The notes below the pieces were generated by a model that ran no database searches, was not told the DNA's origin, and saw nothing but the letters and a program-made list of their open reading frames with translations. The translations under genes and the position numbers were made by a program. Source: Whitmania pigra (taxonomy: Eukaryota; Annelida; Clitellata; Hirudinida; Haemopidae). From it: DNA of 64,000 bases. Where the stretch lies: contig JAJTWR010000034.1 in assembly GCA_021613335.1 (NCBI GenBank), positions 97,501 through 161,500 on the forward strand. Reading direction: 5' to 3'. Shown here piece by piece: positions 10,716 to 21,872 of the stretch (the first letter of the stretch is position 1; each line of letters starts with the position of its first letter).

Positions 10716-13700
10716 TTAGAATTGCTGAGAGGTACAGTGGATTGGATTAATGAGGAGGAGCTCGCTGTCGTTGGAAATGATAGGCACCTGGTTGTACTGG
10801 TGGTAATTTACCAGGTGGCTCACACTGTTGAACAGCTGATCTTTGGTCCTCACCTGCAGAGTAAATGAAATGTTGATTGTAACAGGCCAGTGACAATTTC
10901 CCAAATAAATAGCTCAGGAATGATAATTCATCATGAAATGATTTTAGTGCAATCACATAATAATAGCTAAAGTATGATTGTAAACATAACCAGTTAAAAC
11001 AGCAAGAGTTTATTTAGCCTGGTAACTGACAATTAACTTGGCTCAATAACAAAATAAACTATAGTACAGATAGTATAATAAAATACCTAACATTAATGAT
11101 TATGTCACAATCAACCAACAAGCAATTGCCTGATGAACCAACTAGCCAATCTAACATACCTTTCCCTCCGGATCAACTAGCAGCAGGTGCTTGAAAGAGG
11201 TTCCCTGCCTACCACTGAGCACAAACTGACCAGGAGAGCTTGGACTCTCTCTCACCAGGAAATCTCCAGATTTCATTAACAACTCTTCAGACTTTCAGAA
11301 AAAATGAGCAAATAAAAAATACTTTGAAGAAAATAATTTTTAATAATAGTCTAGAAATTATCCCAAAAGATAAAGAACATTTTTAAAACACTGCCATACA
11401 TATCTCGACATACCACAGCAACTTACTCGGTTTCTGGATATTTTTCCATGGAACCATATTTCATGGTAAGGTGACAGACTTTGACGAGATGATGATGCTC
11501 TGATGCCAGATTCCACTGGAATTTTAAAACCACTAACGGAATAAAACTGAAAACTAAATCTTTTGAGTGTTCATAAAAATGAGTGAGATGAACAAGTGGT
11601 GATACTGACAACAATTTCTTATTAACGCTATTTAATAAACCTTAACAGGTTAACAGGTTTTCACGTAAGAACAAACTTTTGTTTGGAGCGAATTTATCTA
11701 TCACCGAATTGAAAGAAACAAGGCAACAAAAATCAACAAACGGATTAATAAAGAACTCATGGATCAGTATTAGAGAAGGTTCTTGAGAATTCATGTCGAA
11801 ATTGTATTTACACTAATTTTGTTAACATAGCTTTAATTATTGAAGCTTTACCAGGAAAAAAAGTTTGCTTTTGGTCTGCATGCCGTTTTGTAACCTGCTT
11901 AATGAAGCCCGCATTATAGGAAGGTTTTCTGACTCTAACCAGAGATGAAAAATCTTCACCGCAAAAAGCGTCGAAAACAAAACCATCGTCATATAGCTCG
12001 TATTATTTATTTATAGTTTGTCTATTTTGTCAATTACTGGGTACATGTTGTGTAACACAAGAACCGGGAAGACAAGGAATGGTTCTTTTTCTAGGGATTA
12101 CTATTCTTTCAGAACATGATGACTTTGGTAGCAAAATCACTGACCGAGTGTTTTCAGAATGCACTTGCCCCAGTAATGCAGAGGTTGGATTCAATGGACA
12201 CAAAACCGAGTCAAAGGAAAAAGAAAAGCCGGGCATCGACATAAGAGAGGTCAAAAAGATCACCAAAGACCCTTGAAAGGGGGAGAGAGGAGATAAAACA
12301 TAGGGCTTAGCTTGTGGTTTTGGAGACAATATTAAAGGATGGCTTGGTAATTTTTTGGATTCGAGGACTCAAAAGGTTAAAGTCAATGGCTCTGTATCAG
12401 AGGAGGTTTTTGTCACCAGGGTAGCATAAATGTGCTTCAAAGTATCAATTGAATTTCGTCATTTCTCCTCTGAAGTAAAATCATCAAGATTACTAATAAT
12501 AAAGAAAATATTATTGTCAGCAGAGAATGGAGACTTCAAGGATGCCAAGCTCAAATAAAGCTTCCTTATGTTCTTAGTTTTGCAGTTGCTCGTAACTTGT
12601 TTAATCTTTAGAAACCCACAGCACAACATTGGCTCCTCATTGTGGAACAAAAGAATGTTTGAAAAGAAACCTTTACGTAGAATAAGTGCTGAGTAAGTAG
12701 TTCAAGCAACCAGTGATGGGCCAGTGAGTGAGTGAGTGAGTGGGTGAATGAGTGGGTGAGTGAGTGAGTGAGTGAGTGAGTAAGTGAGTGAATGAGTGAA
12801 TAAAATCGCGATTTAGACAAGGTTGCGATTCGATTTGAACATTGTTGGATTCGATTTTGGCCTCAGTGATTTTAATTCGATTCGATTTGCCTTTTTTTTT
12901 ATTCGATTTGCTCCTCGTTAAATAAACATTTTTGTGGGTTACATGCTTTTGTTCTACTTGTAGCTTTACCGCGTTTTAAATATGTCCGAGTTAGATAGCA
13001 GGAAATATGGGATTTTAGCGAAATTTTTTAAAGATAACCAAAAGACGGATAGCTATTGGTGTATGAAGTGCAAATTTTGCGGGAAACGAATAAAATCAAA
13101 GCCCGGAATATCATCAAACTTTCATCGCCATCTTAAGGTTAGTCAACATTGTCATCAGAGATTTAAAATACATAGGAGCCATTAAAAATTTCATTTTTCT
13201 CTTTAGACCAGTCATCTAGAGCTGTACAAAGATGCAAAAGAAAAAGATAAGGAAACAACAACCCAACAGAGTAATTCGTTGCTACCATTCATGGCTGTGG
13301 CAGGAATGATTAATGAAAGTTCTCTGACATACAATGATTCCAATCCAAAGCAAAAGGCCCTTACCGAAGAAATAGTGAAACATCTTGTAGCCGAAGCAAT
13401 GCTTCTGCTACGCATAGTTGAAAGTTCAGGTTTTGCCTTTTATGAGAATTGTGGATCCAAATTATGTTATCCCAAGTAGAAGGACTATAAATAGAAAATT
13501 AACTGGTGTCTTGCAGACATTAAGAGACAATTTGAAGGATGAAATTGGACGACTAATTAATAATAATTTGAGCGTCAGATATGTACATGCTTCAACAGAT
13601 TTGTGGAGCAGCCGTTCACTTGAGCCAATTATTGGAATTAAATTCCACTACTTTGACGAAGGCTTTCAGCTGAGAACAAAGACGGCTGCTTACAGACACT

Positions 13701-16700
13701 TCGGGTCCCAACACACAGGAAAAAATATTTGTGCAGCTTTTGAGGAAATACTGTCAGAGTATGGGTTGCAGAGCATTGACATTGGATATGTTGTTACTGA
13801 CAATGCCAGAAACATGCTCAAAGCATTCACAATATTTTCCGAGGAAGCTGCCAGGTTTGTCTTTGACCAAAAGGAAAATAAAAGTCAAATTAGAGAACAT
13901 GATGAGGCTTCAGAGCCATTGAATGATATTGATGAAATTTCAGAGTTTTTGTCAGATGAAAATTTCGATGACAATGAGGATATTCTTCAGGACAATCATG
14001 TTTTAGGAACGTTAATAGAGTGCGGGCTGATTTACTTTTCTCCGTCGATTTTCGCACAAAACATCGTTATAAATAGAATATACCTCCAGCTAATTGTCTA
14101 CGTTTGCTGTTCTCACTGAAACACACTAATTCGGTAAGTTTGTTTGAAATGGCGAGGTCCTTAACGCCGGATAGCCTCGAAGTTATTCTGAACGCTGTCA
14201 TGAAGCAAGCTAATGAAAACTCGAACCTCCTGACAAAGCAGTTGAGTGAGCACATGACAAATGCCATTGGCCAAATGAACACCAATATGAACAAGATGCT
14301 GGAAGCATTCTCAACAACAATTCAGATCATGATGTCTCAAATAACCAAAACTTTGACTGACGCTCTGAACGAGATGACTAAAACGTTTCTGTCCAGGATG
14401 GAGACTCTCGAACAATCACTTATAACTCGAGCCCCCAGCACAGATTTGGCAGAGATTAAGAACGTCTTGTGGAATGTCGAAAAAGAAAGAGTTGAGAAGA
14501 GCAAGCGCTCAACAAATGTCATTGTTTCCGGCTTACCAGCTCAGCCATCACTCGATGATAGCAAACTTGTACATAACTTCATCGAACAGAATCTCACTGT
14601 GAAGCCTGCCATCACAAATATACACCGCTTTGGGAGAGATCCTACTAATACTAAGCTCTGCCTCACTCTTTCGAACTCTGAGGCAGTAAGAGACTTGATC
14701 TCGTCGTCCGAAAAGTGTTTATGAATTATGACTTGACACCCAGCGAAGCTGAAGCGGCCTACCAGAAAAGATGCCAAAGAAGACTGAAAACCGCTCAGAG
14801 TGGCTCAACTAAGGCATCCATGGTTCAGACACAATCAACCTCTCAGCCCTTTCGAAAATAAACTAAAATCATGGGCTTCCACAAATATCAGAAGCCTAAT
14901 CAGCAAAAGAGAAGAACTATCTTTGTTTCTGAAAAGCCACAACCTAGAAGTTTTTGGTTTGGTTGAACAGTGAACCCGACGGCCTATTTCTGTTAAAAGA
15001 GTATCAGGCTTTTCGTTGGGACAGAGGCTCTCGCAGAGGAGGTGTAGCCCTACTCATCAAGAAAAATCTCAAAGTTCGACAAATACCCATACCATTGGAG
15101 TACAAGTCCATTGAAATAGTCTGTGTTGATATTCTTACGTCTTGTTCAACTTGCCGAGTTATTGTCTATTACAGACAAACTGGTTTCAATTCAAATTCTG
15201 TTGAGAACGCCAATAGAAGCGTCCGCTGTTTGGACTATCTGTGCAGGAATACTGGACTGGTTTGCGTTTTGGGAGATTTCAACCTTCCGTAAAAAAATAT
15301 TTATCAACTTATTTGACGAGATGGGATTTCACCAATTTGTCCAGTCACCAACGCGACAATCAAACATCCTAGACCTGCTCTTCTCCAACGATTCACGTTT
15401 CATATCAGACATCAGGATAATGCCACCAATCTCTCAGAGCGACCATAACACCATATACTTTGACTTTAGAAAAGCCTTTGACTCGGTCTCTCGCCAAAAA
15501 CTGGTGTCTAAACTTCAGGCATATGGCAACTCAGGCAATCTACTTTCATGGCTTGAGACTTTCTTATCCAACCGAACCCAGGCAGTCAAAGTTAACGGCC
15601 ACCTTTCCAATGAAGTGGACGTGGTTAGTGGCGTGCCTCAAGGGAGTGTGCATTTATATTAACGATGTTACCGATAACCACGTCAAATCAAAACTGTTTG
15701 CTGACGATATCATACTGTACTCAACATCATCACTCCCTCAAAGTTCCTCCCTACAGTCTGCTATTGAAAGGTTGGTGTCATGGAGCAACAAGTGGCAACT
15801 ACAGCTTGCACCTTAGAAATGCATTCAAATATCCATCAGGGCAGCTCGTACCAAAACTCCACCAAGACATTACACAATTGCTTCCCAAACAGTACCTCTA
15901 TTAGAAACTACACGAGATCTTGGAGTCCTCATCGACGACAAACTTACGTACAAGGCACACATCAGCAATATTGTCCACAAAGCATTTGTGAGGTTACGCT
16001 TGATTTCCAAATGCTTTCGCACCATGTACAAAAACATTTTAACCAAGGCATACTGCTCCTACGTTGGGCCAATCCTCGAGTATTGCTCCCCAATATGGAA
16101 CCCACACACTAAACAACTTACAATGAAAATAGAAAGGGTGCAAAAATACTTCACAAGATTGATTCCTGGTCTCAGAGCACTGCCCTATCACAATAGACTA
16201 AAACAACTCTGACTCAAAACCCTCGAACATCGTCGCCTCATCTGTGACTTATGCTTATGTTACAAAATAATCCATGGCCATATTATATGCAAAATTCCAG
16301 AGTTCCCTACGTTTCTAGCTTCTAGAACCCGTGGTCATCCCCTTCGTCTATGCCAAGAGAAGTGTCTCACCAGTCACAGACAGAACATTTTCACCAACCG
16401 GGTCATCAAGCCCTGGAACTCCCTACCTCTTGATGTAATAAACTCCTCAACATTATCTCGATTCAAATCTTGCATCTCATCTACTGACCTTAACAAATAC
16501 TTATCGATTTAAAGAACTTGCTTCTGCACTTTATTTGTGCACAATTTGTTGAACTTACCCAAAATGCTTTTTGTGTAAGTGGTCATTGAATGACCCTTCA
16601 ATTTGTTGTGTAATAAATAAATAAAAATAAAAAACCCCATCGACCTCCATGTTTTGCACATACCTTGCAGCTAGCTGTTAAAGATGCACTAAAAACTGCT

Positions 16701-19700
16701 CCTTTAGCAGAGAAAATTTTAAACGAAAGCAGCTGTAGTTGTTTTCTTCCACAGGTCACTATACTGGAATGAAGAGCTCCAGAAAAAAAGATGGTTTGAC
16801 TTTGTTAGCCGCTGTGCCTACCAGATGGAACTCCAATCTGATAATGCTAAGAAGATTATCTGGGTTTTAATGATTTTTTTAAACGGTAATAAAACTGTAA
16901 AAATGTTGGCTGTTAATTTCATTGTGTTTTGTTCAAAAAAATTTGCGAAGCTAGGGCAGCAGTAAATTTTGGAAGATTTGATTCGATTTGGGATTTGATT
17001 CGATTTGGAATTTTGAGATTCTATTTGAGATTTGGTTGTTGAGATTTAAATCATTATACAAATGATTTGAGATTTGACCATTGAGATTCGATTTGAGATT
17101 TGCCCATCACTGCAAGCAACAGAAGTTTGCAGGTTTCAAGAAGCATTAAAATGCCAATGACCTCACTTCAAGGAGAAAAGGACATTTCTAGATATTTATA
17201 TTGTAATTGCTGACCCATAACTAATTCTAGAAATCTCGACAAATTTGTTCTAAATAAAGATTGTGATGTTTACATTGTACCAGAGCATTTGAGAAAATGC
17301 TGAATTATCAAAAAATAAAGAACTTAGATGAGACTAAGAAACTAAGAAACTCACTCCTACCAATTAGAAGATTGTAAATATTCCTTATACATTTAAAAGA
17401 AACTTTCAGGATGAAAAATAAATTGTATGTTTCGAAATGAAATTTATAAAAATTTTATATATCTAAGCATCCTTGAAGGATGATTCAGGTTACATTGCAT
17501 GTTTCAAAACATCAAAATTCAAAGACTTCACAGGCAGAATTGAAGACAGTGATGATATGCCAACATCACAATTATGGCTGTAGACCCATTGTACAAGAAA
17601 CTCACATTTCTAAGAAGGAAATGATAAGAAGGATTATGGACAGCATTGTCAAATGCATTCAGAAGACTTCGAACACAAGGAAAAAGCAATGAGACAAGAT
17701 CACTTGTGCCAAAGAGAGAAACACTTACTATGTCAATTGCAGACCTCAGCTGACAGAATCAGATGTCATTAGTCATCCATCCAAATATTAAACTTCATTA
17801 AAATGATTCTCACCATTGGAGCCAACTGGTTGGAAACTTTCCAAACTCCTACCACTGGGCATGTCTTGTGAGGAGGAGGAAGAAGAAGAGGGAAAGTTGC
17901 TGCACTGCTCAAAACCTATTCATTCGTTCATTCGCTCACATTGGATTAATATTAAAAGTTTATCAAAATAAAATTAATTAAAATGCATAATGGTAAAACG
18001 AACAAAAATTGAACCCGAGAAACCTTACCTTTGTCACTCTCAGACCTCACCTGTAAACATAAACAAAAATTAATTTTCAATATTACTTTCAAAAACAACA
18101 TATTCTTGAATGATGCATCAAGAAAAGTGACAATAAAATAATCATTGAGTTTCTAACAAGTGCTTAAGAAATACCTGTATAAATAATACATAATTGCAAT
18201 GCTGTTTTGTGAACACAACATCTGAATGCCTGAATTCCAAATAAATAATGATATAAATGATGCCTTCCAATTATAACTGTACCTAAAATGCTATAATATA
18301 TCCCAAACATTTTGAGCATTTGCTAAATGATGTTTATGTAACTAATTTAAAAACTGTCAGCTAACATTATATTTAAATAATTTTTAATGATGAAATTGAA
18401 ATGTCTGACAAAAAAATAATAGAATTAAGCTCCAACTAAATGCTTATTGTTAGGAGTCCACAAAAGTTAGAAATGTCAAGATAATGAGGATTAATAAATT
18501 TAAAATTTCAAAGCAAGGAAACATAAATTAAAAGAAGTTTTGTATGAAGTAATAAAATAGTCTTGGCAGAATTAACTCAGATTTTTTAAACTCAACTAAG
18601 CTTTAGCCATTGATAATGTTTTTTTTAATTTAAAGTACAAATTCTTTTACAAATCTTCACTTTTGAAGATTTTACCTAAATTTATTAATCTACATGTAAA
18701 TTATTGAATGTCAAACATTACAAATGTTTGTGGATGTGATTTAACATAGGAAGTTCCTGGCTCAACATTCACCAATTCGTTCATTCACAAAGACATCTTA
18801 CAAGTTGATCTTCATCCCATTAAATGCATGAAGCATTCACTCACTCAGTAGCATCACATCATTACCTAGAAGGGTATTTGAAGATCCTCACAATTAAAAT
18901 TTGTCAAACCAAACATGAGTCATCATATAGACATGATGATGATGATGATGTAGAACTTACTGGTTGGTTGTTCCTGGGATATTGGTACTCATTGGGTATG
19001 CAAGGAAACTTTTCAACGGTCCTTGGATCCTGGTGATGATGACGATGGTGATGATGGTGGTGATGATGATGATGTGGGTGGCCAAAGCTATCCCCTTCAT
19101 GGCAAGAATGGTGGCGATGGGTGAGTTCAGGAGATGGTGGCTGGACATCTGGTCTGTCGTTATAGTACTCTGCCTCTGAGCTTACCGTGGGAATGCTGGC
19201 ATTATTAGAATCATCATTATAATTATTATTATTATAATGAAAATAAAAATTAATACACAAACAAAAATCTACAGTTAAATCCATGAGATTTTTGTAACAT
19301 TTGGCACAAAAAAATTAATGACAATAACTTAATAAGCACCGTAACTTATAAAGTCTCAAGAATCAACTTAAAGTGGAGACTAGTTGCTTTCGAGATCAAA
19401 AAATGCAGATGCATTATTCCACAACAAAAAATATTAAAGTAATAATTTGTAAACTGAAAATGATGATCATGTTCTGCACAAAAATTACACCAATTCAAAA
19501 CATGAGACCAGTTACAAAGTTATTCACATACTTTCACATACCTCACAAACAATAGTTTTTGCAGGATCACATTCTTATCATTCTCACGATTAAGTCATCA
19601 GATTTTGTCATCATCGTCATTATTACATCATCAACATCATAAAATAAACATTTCATGTTAAAGTGTTCTTTATTTTATTACGATACAATCTTATATCGAT

Positions 19701-21872
19701 ATATCAGTTTTATCCATTTTTTACACAATTTAAATCGTTACCAAAACCAATATCTAGAATCATCATCATCAACCATCCGTTGGTTCGTATAATGCAATTA
19801 TGACATAAATCCATTAGTCACCTCTTAATTAATTAAAACTTGTTGTTTACTTGTCCAATTAAGAGAAAAAAGCTCATCAAAACAATTGCAATGTTTGCCT
19901 AACAAATATATTTCAAGAGAGATAATAAGTTTATAAATTGCTTGTATTTAATAAATTATTTAATATAATAAAAAGGTTACAATTAATATAAAAAATAAAT
20001 TGTAGTGTTTATTGATTGTAATTGATATATTGTGTAGTACATAATTATCTGTAATAATATAATTACTTGTAATTTAGTAATTACATATAATTAACAAGCC
20101 AACGACTCGATGTAGCTAATAAAACTCTCGGGAGAACCAAATTAAAGCAAAATTGCAATCAAATCAAGAGCATATGAAATGCAACTGACCAATCAGGAAC
20201 AGTGAGTGGAGCTGCCTTCTGCGATAGGTAGTTTTTGAATCTGATCTCGAATGCCTGGCCAATGGTGGTGATGACGTCCCTCGCAAGACCGCCTTGGCAC
20301 TCGAGCACGTAACAACATCGACTGCTCTCGCCCTTCGCAACGTAGGCCACAAAATCCTGAGTCTCCTGATTATGACAACAACAATAATTAATTTATAAGG
20401 TGCCTATGATGATATTGATTACTATGTCAGTGATCAGAGCTGATGTTATCATAGCATTCCATAATTAAAGTATTTAAATTATATTATTATTATTACTATT
20501 ATTTAAGGCCAACTTAATTAATAATTTTCGAACAATGATTTCATCTGATTTAAATTGCAATGCCACTTTCAACAACAACTTAAAGATTTAATGCTAACTA
20601 TTTAAGCTAAAATTACATGTTCAAATTAAAGTCAATTTGACATAAATCCTAAAAAAAAGAAAGAAATATCATCTCACAGGTTCTCCTCCTGATGCAAAGG
20701 AGATGGAAGGCATGAAGTGTTGATGGATTAACTGCATATTAACAATAATTAATTAGTTTAGTAACAACAACAATAATAATGAAGATAATAATAATAATAG
20801 TAAAACAATAAAATAGGTTAAATAAAGTGGCCACTGATACTTTTTTAAAGATATAAACATTAAAATCCTGCTCACATTTCTCGTTTCTGAATCGACGATG
20901 GTGAGACTCTCGGTGGTGATGGTGAGGATGACATCGACGCACGACGTCATCACATTTGGGTTTGCACCCAAGTATCTGTCGAGTTTCGGGTTCTGAAGGA
21001 AAGAAGCACTCCAGTGATTGTTACTTAATAATTAGTTATGATTAATTAATCATTACTAATAGTAATAGTATTACTTATTAGGAAATATGTACTTGAATGA
21101 TTGTTATGTAATGAATAGTTGCAATTAACATTGCTTTACTTATTACAAACATTACATTCAATACCATCAATTGATTGCCATTTGTTTTAAAGTAAAAAAC
21201 TGGTTCATAAAATGCCACATTTTTTGAATGCTTACCTTTTTAAATTTCTGATTTCTTTTCAAACCCAGAATATGACAAAGTCTGTTTATTGACTCACTGA
21301 AATTAGTAAAAAATTGTAAACTTAAAATCATTTGCCATCTTGCAACTTTTAAAGCCTATTAAGTTATGCCATCATTAAATTCCTGTTACAATGGAAGGAA
21401 AAATGTTTAACAAATTTTTAGAAAATTCACTTTGTAATGGCAGTTCTTGTGTCAAAGTCAAGTGCTCTCATTGACTCCAGTACAGCAATGCTGCCCGTGT
21501 ACTGAAGTGGCAAATGCATGGTTAAGTACATTTAAATACCAATGTCCTTACATGTCAGCTTACAACATTATGAAACTTACTACATCAAAATGACCTATTT
21601 TAAACTATTATTAGCACATAATCAAAGGTCATCTAAAACCCAAAATGGAAAGATTCTTGCTCCAACCTCACCTTTAAATTTTAGATTTAGCTTTAGATTA
21701 AATGAAAAAAATGAACTCATTTAAATATGAAAATAAGACATACTCTAACTGCATAAGAAATTCCCACATCTGGATAGAGTTGTTCGTTGGCATGCAGCCA
21801 CCCATGCTTTGGTCTGCTCACAAAACTTCCATCATTAGACCAATCATGTTTTTTGGTCTTACTTTGAAACAT
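10716..21872 (-). CDS. Shc: SHC-transforming protein (PTB-CH1-SH2 adaptor), 12 exons
   Basis: Adaptor that binds phosphotyrosine receptors and recruits Grb2 to start Ras signalling, at the plasma membrane. Coding exons in transcript order: 21872-21744, 21501-21431, 21296-21237, 20975-20876, 20731-20678, 20365-20190, 19195-18961, 18050-18029, 17864-17814, 11515-11427, 11291-11160, 10853-10716. All phases agree; total 1257 nt, 418 residues. The N-terminus ([13 protein letters not shown]) aligns with the p52Shc start. The PTB domain covers about 20-195 ([37 protein letters not shown]). CH1 carries EYYND at 206-210, the Grb2-binding tyrosines. SH2 runs from about 319 (IWFHGKISR) to the end, with the phosphate-binding Arg 343 in FLVRES. 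The second mammalian Grb2 site (YVNV) was not found. Exon 7 holds a His-rich tract. The long CH2 of p66 is not seen. Exons 8 and 9 are the least certain. Confidence 0.92.
12100..12425 (+). mobile_element. CR1-like LINE relic with ORF1 fused to RT by deletion
   Basis: From about 12118 one frame reads [23 protein letters not shown], close to residues in ORF1 of the intact LINE at 62677-63414. After a stop and about 100 bases, another frame reads [20 protein letters not shown] and SEEVFVT, close to the ORF2 reverse transcriptase. The endonuclease and the first half of RT are missing. It is a dead internally deleted copy in the Shc intron. Confidence 0.8.
12703..12710. repeat. Left 8-bp target site duplication of the hAT element
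   Basis: CAAGCAAC lies directly before the left terminal repeat. The identical 8 bases follow the right end at 17113-17120. Eight base pairs is the diagnostic duplication length for hAT transposons. Confidence 0.93.
12719..12804. repeat. (GTGA)n array inside the left hAT end
   Basis: Tandem GTGA tetranucleotides with GGTGAATGA variants begin eight bases inside the left terminal repeat. They probably expanded after insertion. Confidence 0.9.
14149..14861 (+). pseudogene. LINE ORF1 protein, frameshifted near its end
   Basis: ORF1 of non-LTR elements encodes an RNA-binding chaperone. The ATG at 14149 begins [18 protein letters not shown] long heptad-like N-terminal part suggests a coiled coil ([19 protein letters not shown]). 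Then come [15 protein letters not shown] and [15 protein letters not shown], the same blocks as in the second LINE (NIIVSGLPPRPNVKD, TVKPRVIATRRLGRD). The frame stops at 14722. A one-base shift recovers the conserved tail ending TSQPFRK with a stop at 14859-14861. Confidence 0.8.
14862..16512 (+). pseudogene. LINE ORF2 (endonuclease-reverse transcriptase) with internal deletions
   Basis: Starts in a second frame with [17 protein letters not shown], the beginning of the AP-type endonuclease. Several stops and frameshifts follow. Endonuclease motif SQSDHN joins directly to the RT motif [12 protein letters not shown] near 15450, so roughly 1 kb covering the linker and early RT motifs is missing compared with the intact copy. 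The catalytic FADD box is present near 15700 ([13 protein letters not shown]). The C-terminal domain with [12 protein letters not shown] and VIKPWNSLP reaches the stop at 16510. Dead. Confidence 0.82.
17113..17120. repeat. Right 8-bp target site duplication of the hAT element
   Basis: CAAGCAAC, identical to 12703-12710, lies directly after the inverted CAGTGATGGGC terminus. Confidence 0.93.
18029..18050 (-). other. Shc: 22-nt microexon of Shc (exon 8)
   Basis: Between a clean ACAG acceptor and a GTAAGG donor lie only 22 bases, coding VRSESDK plus one base. Phase 0 in and phase 1 out fit the flanking exons exactly. The exon call rests on splice signals and phase only. Confidence 0.6.

Larger units (their letters stand above)
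14030..16634 (+). mobile_element. CR1/Jockey-type LINE inserted in the hAT element, defective
   Basis: A non-LTR retrotransposon with an ORF1 followed by endonuclease and reverse-transcriptase sequence and a 3' tail of AATAAATAAATAAAAATAAAA, with no LTRs. It belongs to the same broad family as the intact copy at 59732-63540 but is clearly diverged from it. It interrupts the hAT transposase between the second catalytic motif and the [10 protein letters not shown] motif, so it arrived later. The 5' boundary is estimated from where the hAT homology ends. Confidence 0.85.
12982..16880 (+). pseudogene. hAT transposase with BED zinc finger, broken
   Basis: Exon 1 (12982-13137) starts [16 protein letters not shown] and carries the CKFC half of a BED finger. 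A GT-AG intron (13138-13206) joins HLK to TSH, completing the C2H2 metal site. Exon 2 runs on until a one-base frameshift near 13440, after which [16 protein letters not shown] follows. The catalytic-core signatures STDLWSS and VVTDNARNM (first and second acidic residues) lie near 13595 and 13795. The frame is then cut by a LINE. It resumes at about 16637 with [15 protein letters not shown] and, after a small intron-like gap, [13 protein letters not shown]. The third acidic residue and the C-terminal hATC domain are absent. It cannot make an active transposase. Confidence 0.88.
12711..17112 (+). mobile_element. hAT transposon, interrupted by a nested LINE
   Basis: Terminal inverted repeats CAGTGATGGGC are at both ends, exact for 11 bp, with a perfect 8-bp duplication CAAGCAAC outside. 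Sub-terminal DNA on both sides is filled with repeats of GATTCGATTTG and GAGATTTG type (12826-12910 and 16975-17105), plausible transposase binding sites. A BED-finger hAT transposase is read left to right but is split by a LINE (about 14030-16634). Without the LINE the element is about 1.8 kb and lacks the C-terminal hATC dimerisation domain, so it was probably already internally deleted. Confidence 0.93.
11515..17814 (-). other. Shc intron 9 (6.3 kb), built mostly of transposons
   Basis: The interval between the acceptor at 11516 and the donor at 17813 separates CH1 from the SH2-coding exons. It contains a LINE relic (about 12100-12425) and a hAT element (12711-17112) with a second LINE inside it, about 4.7 kb of foreign DNA. 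Apart from these the intron is plain AT-rich sequence. Confidence 0.8.

Noticed and set aside
11423..11614. 63-codon minus-strand frame
   Set aside because: Out of frame with the SH2 exon 11515-11427, which matches the Shc family in another frame.
18904..19284. Stand-alone 126-residue His-rich protein
   Set aside because: The middle of this frame is Shc exon 7, bounded by good splice sites and containing the conserved YYND motif; the rest is intron.
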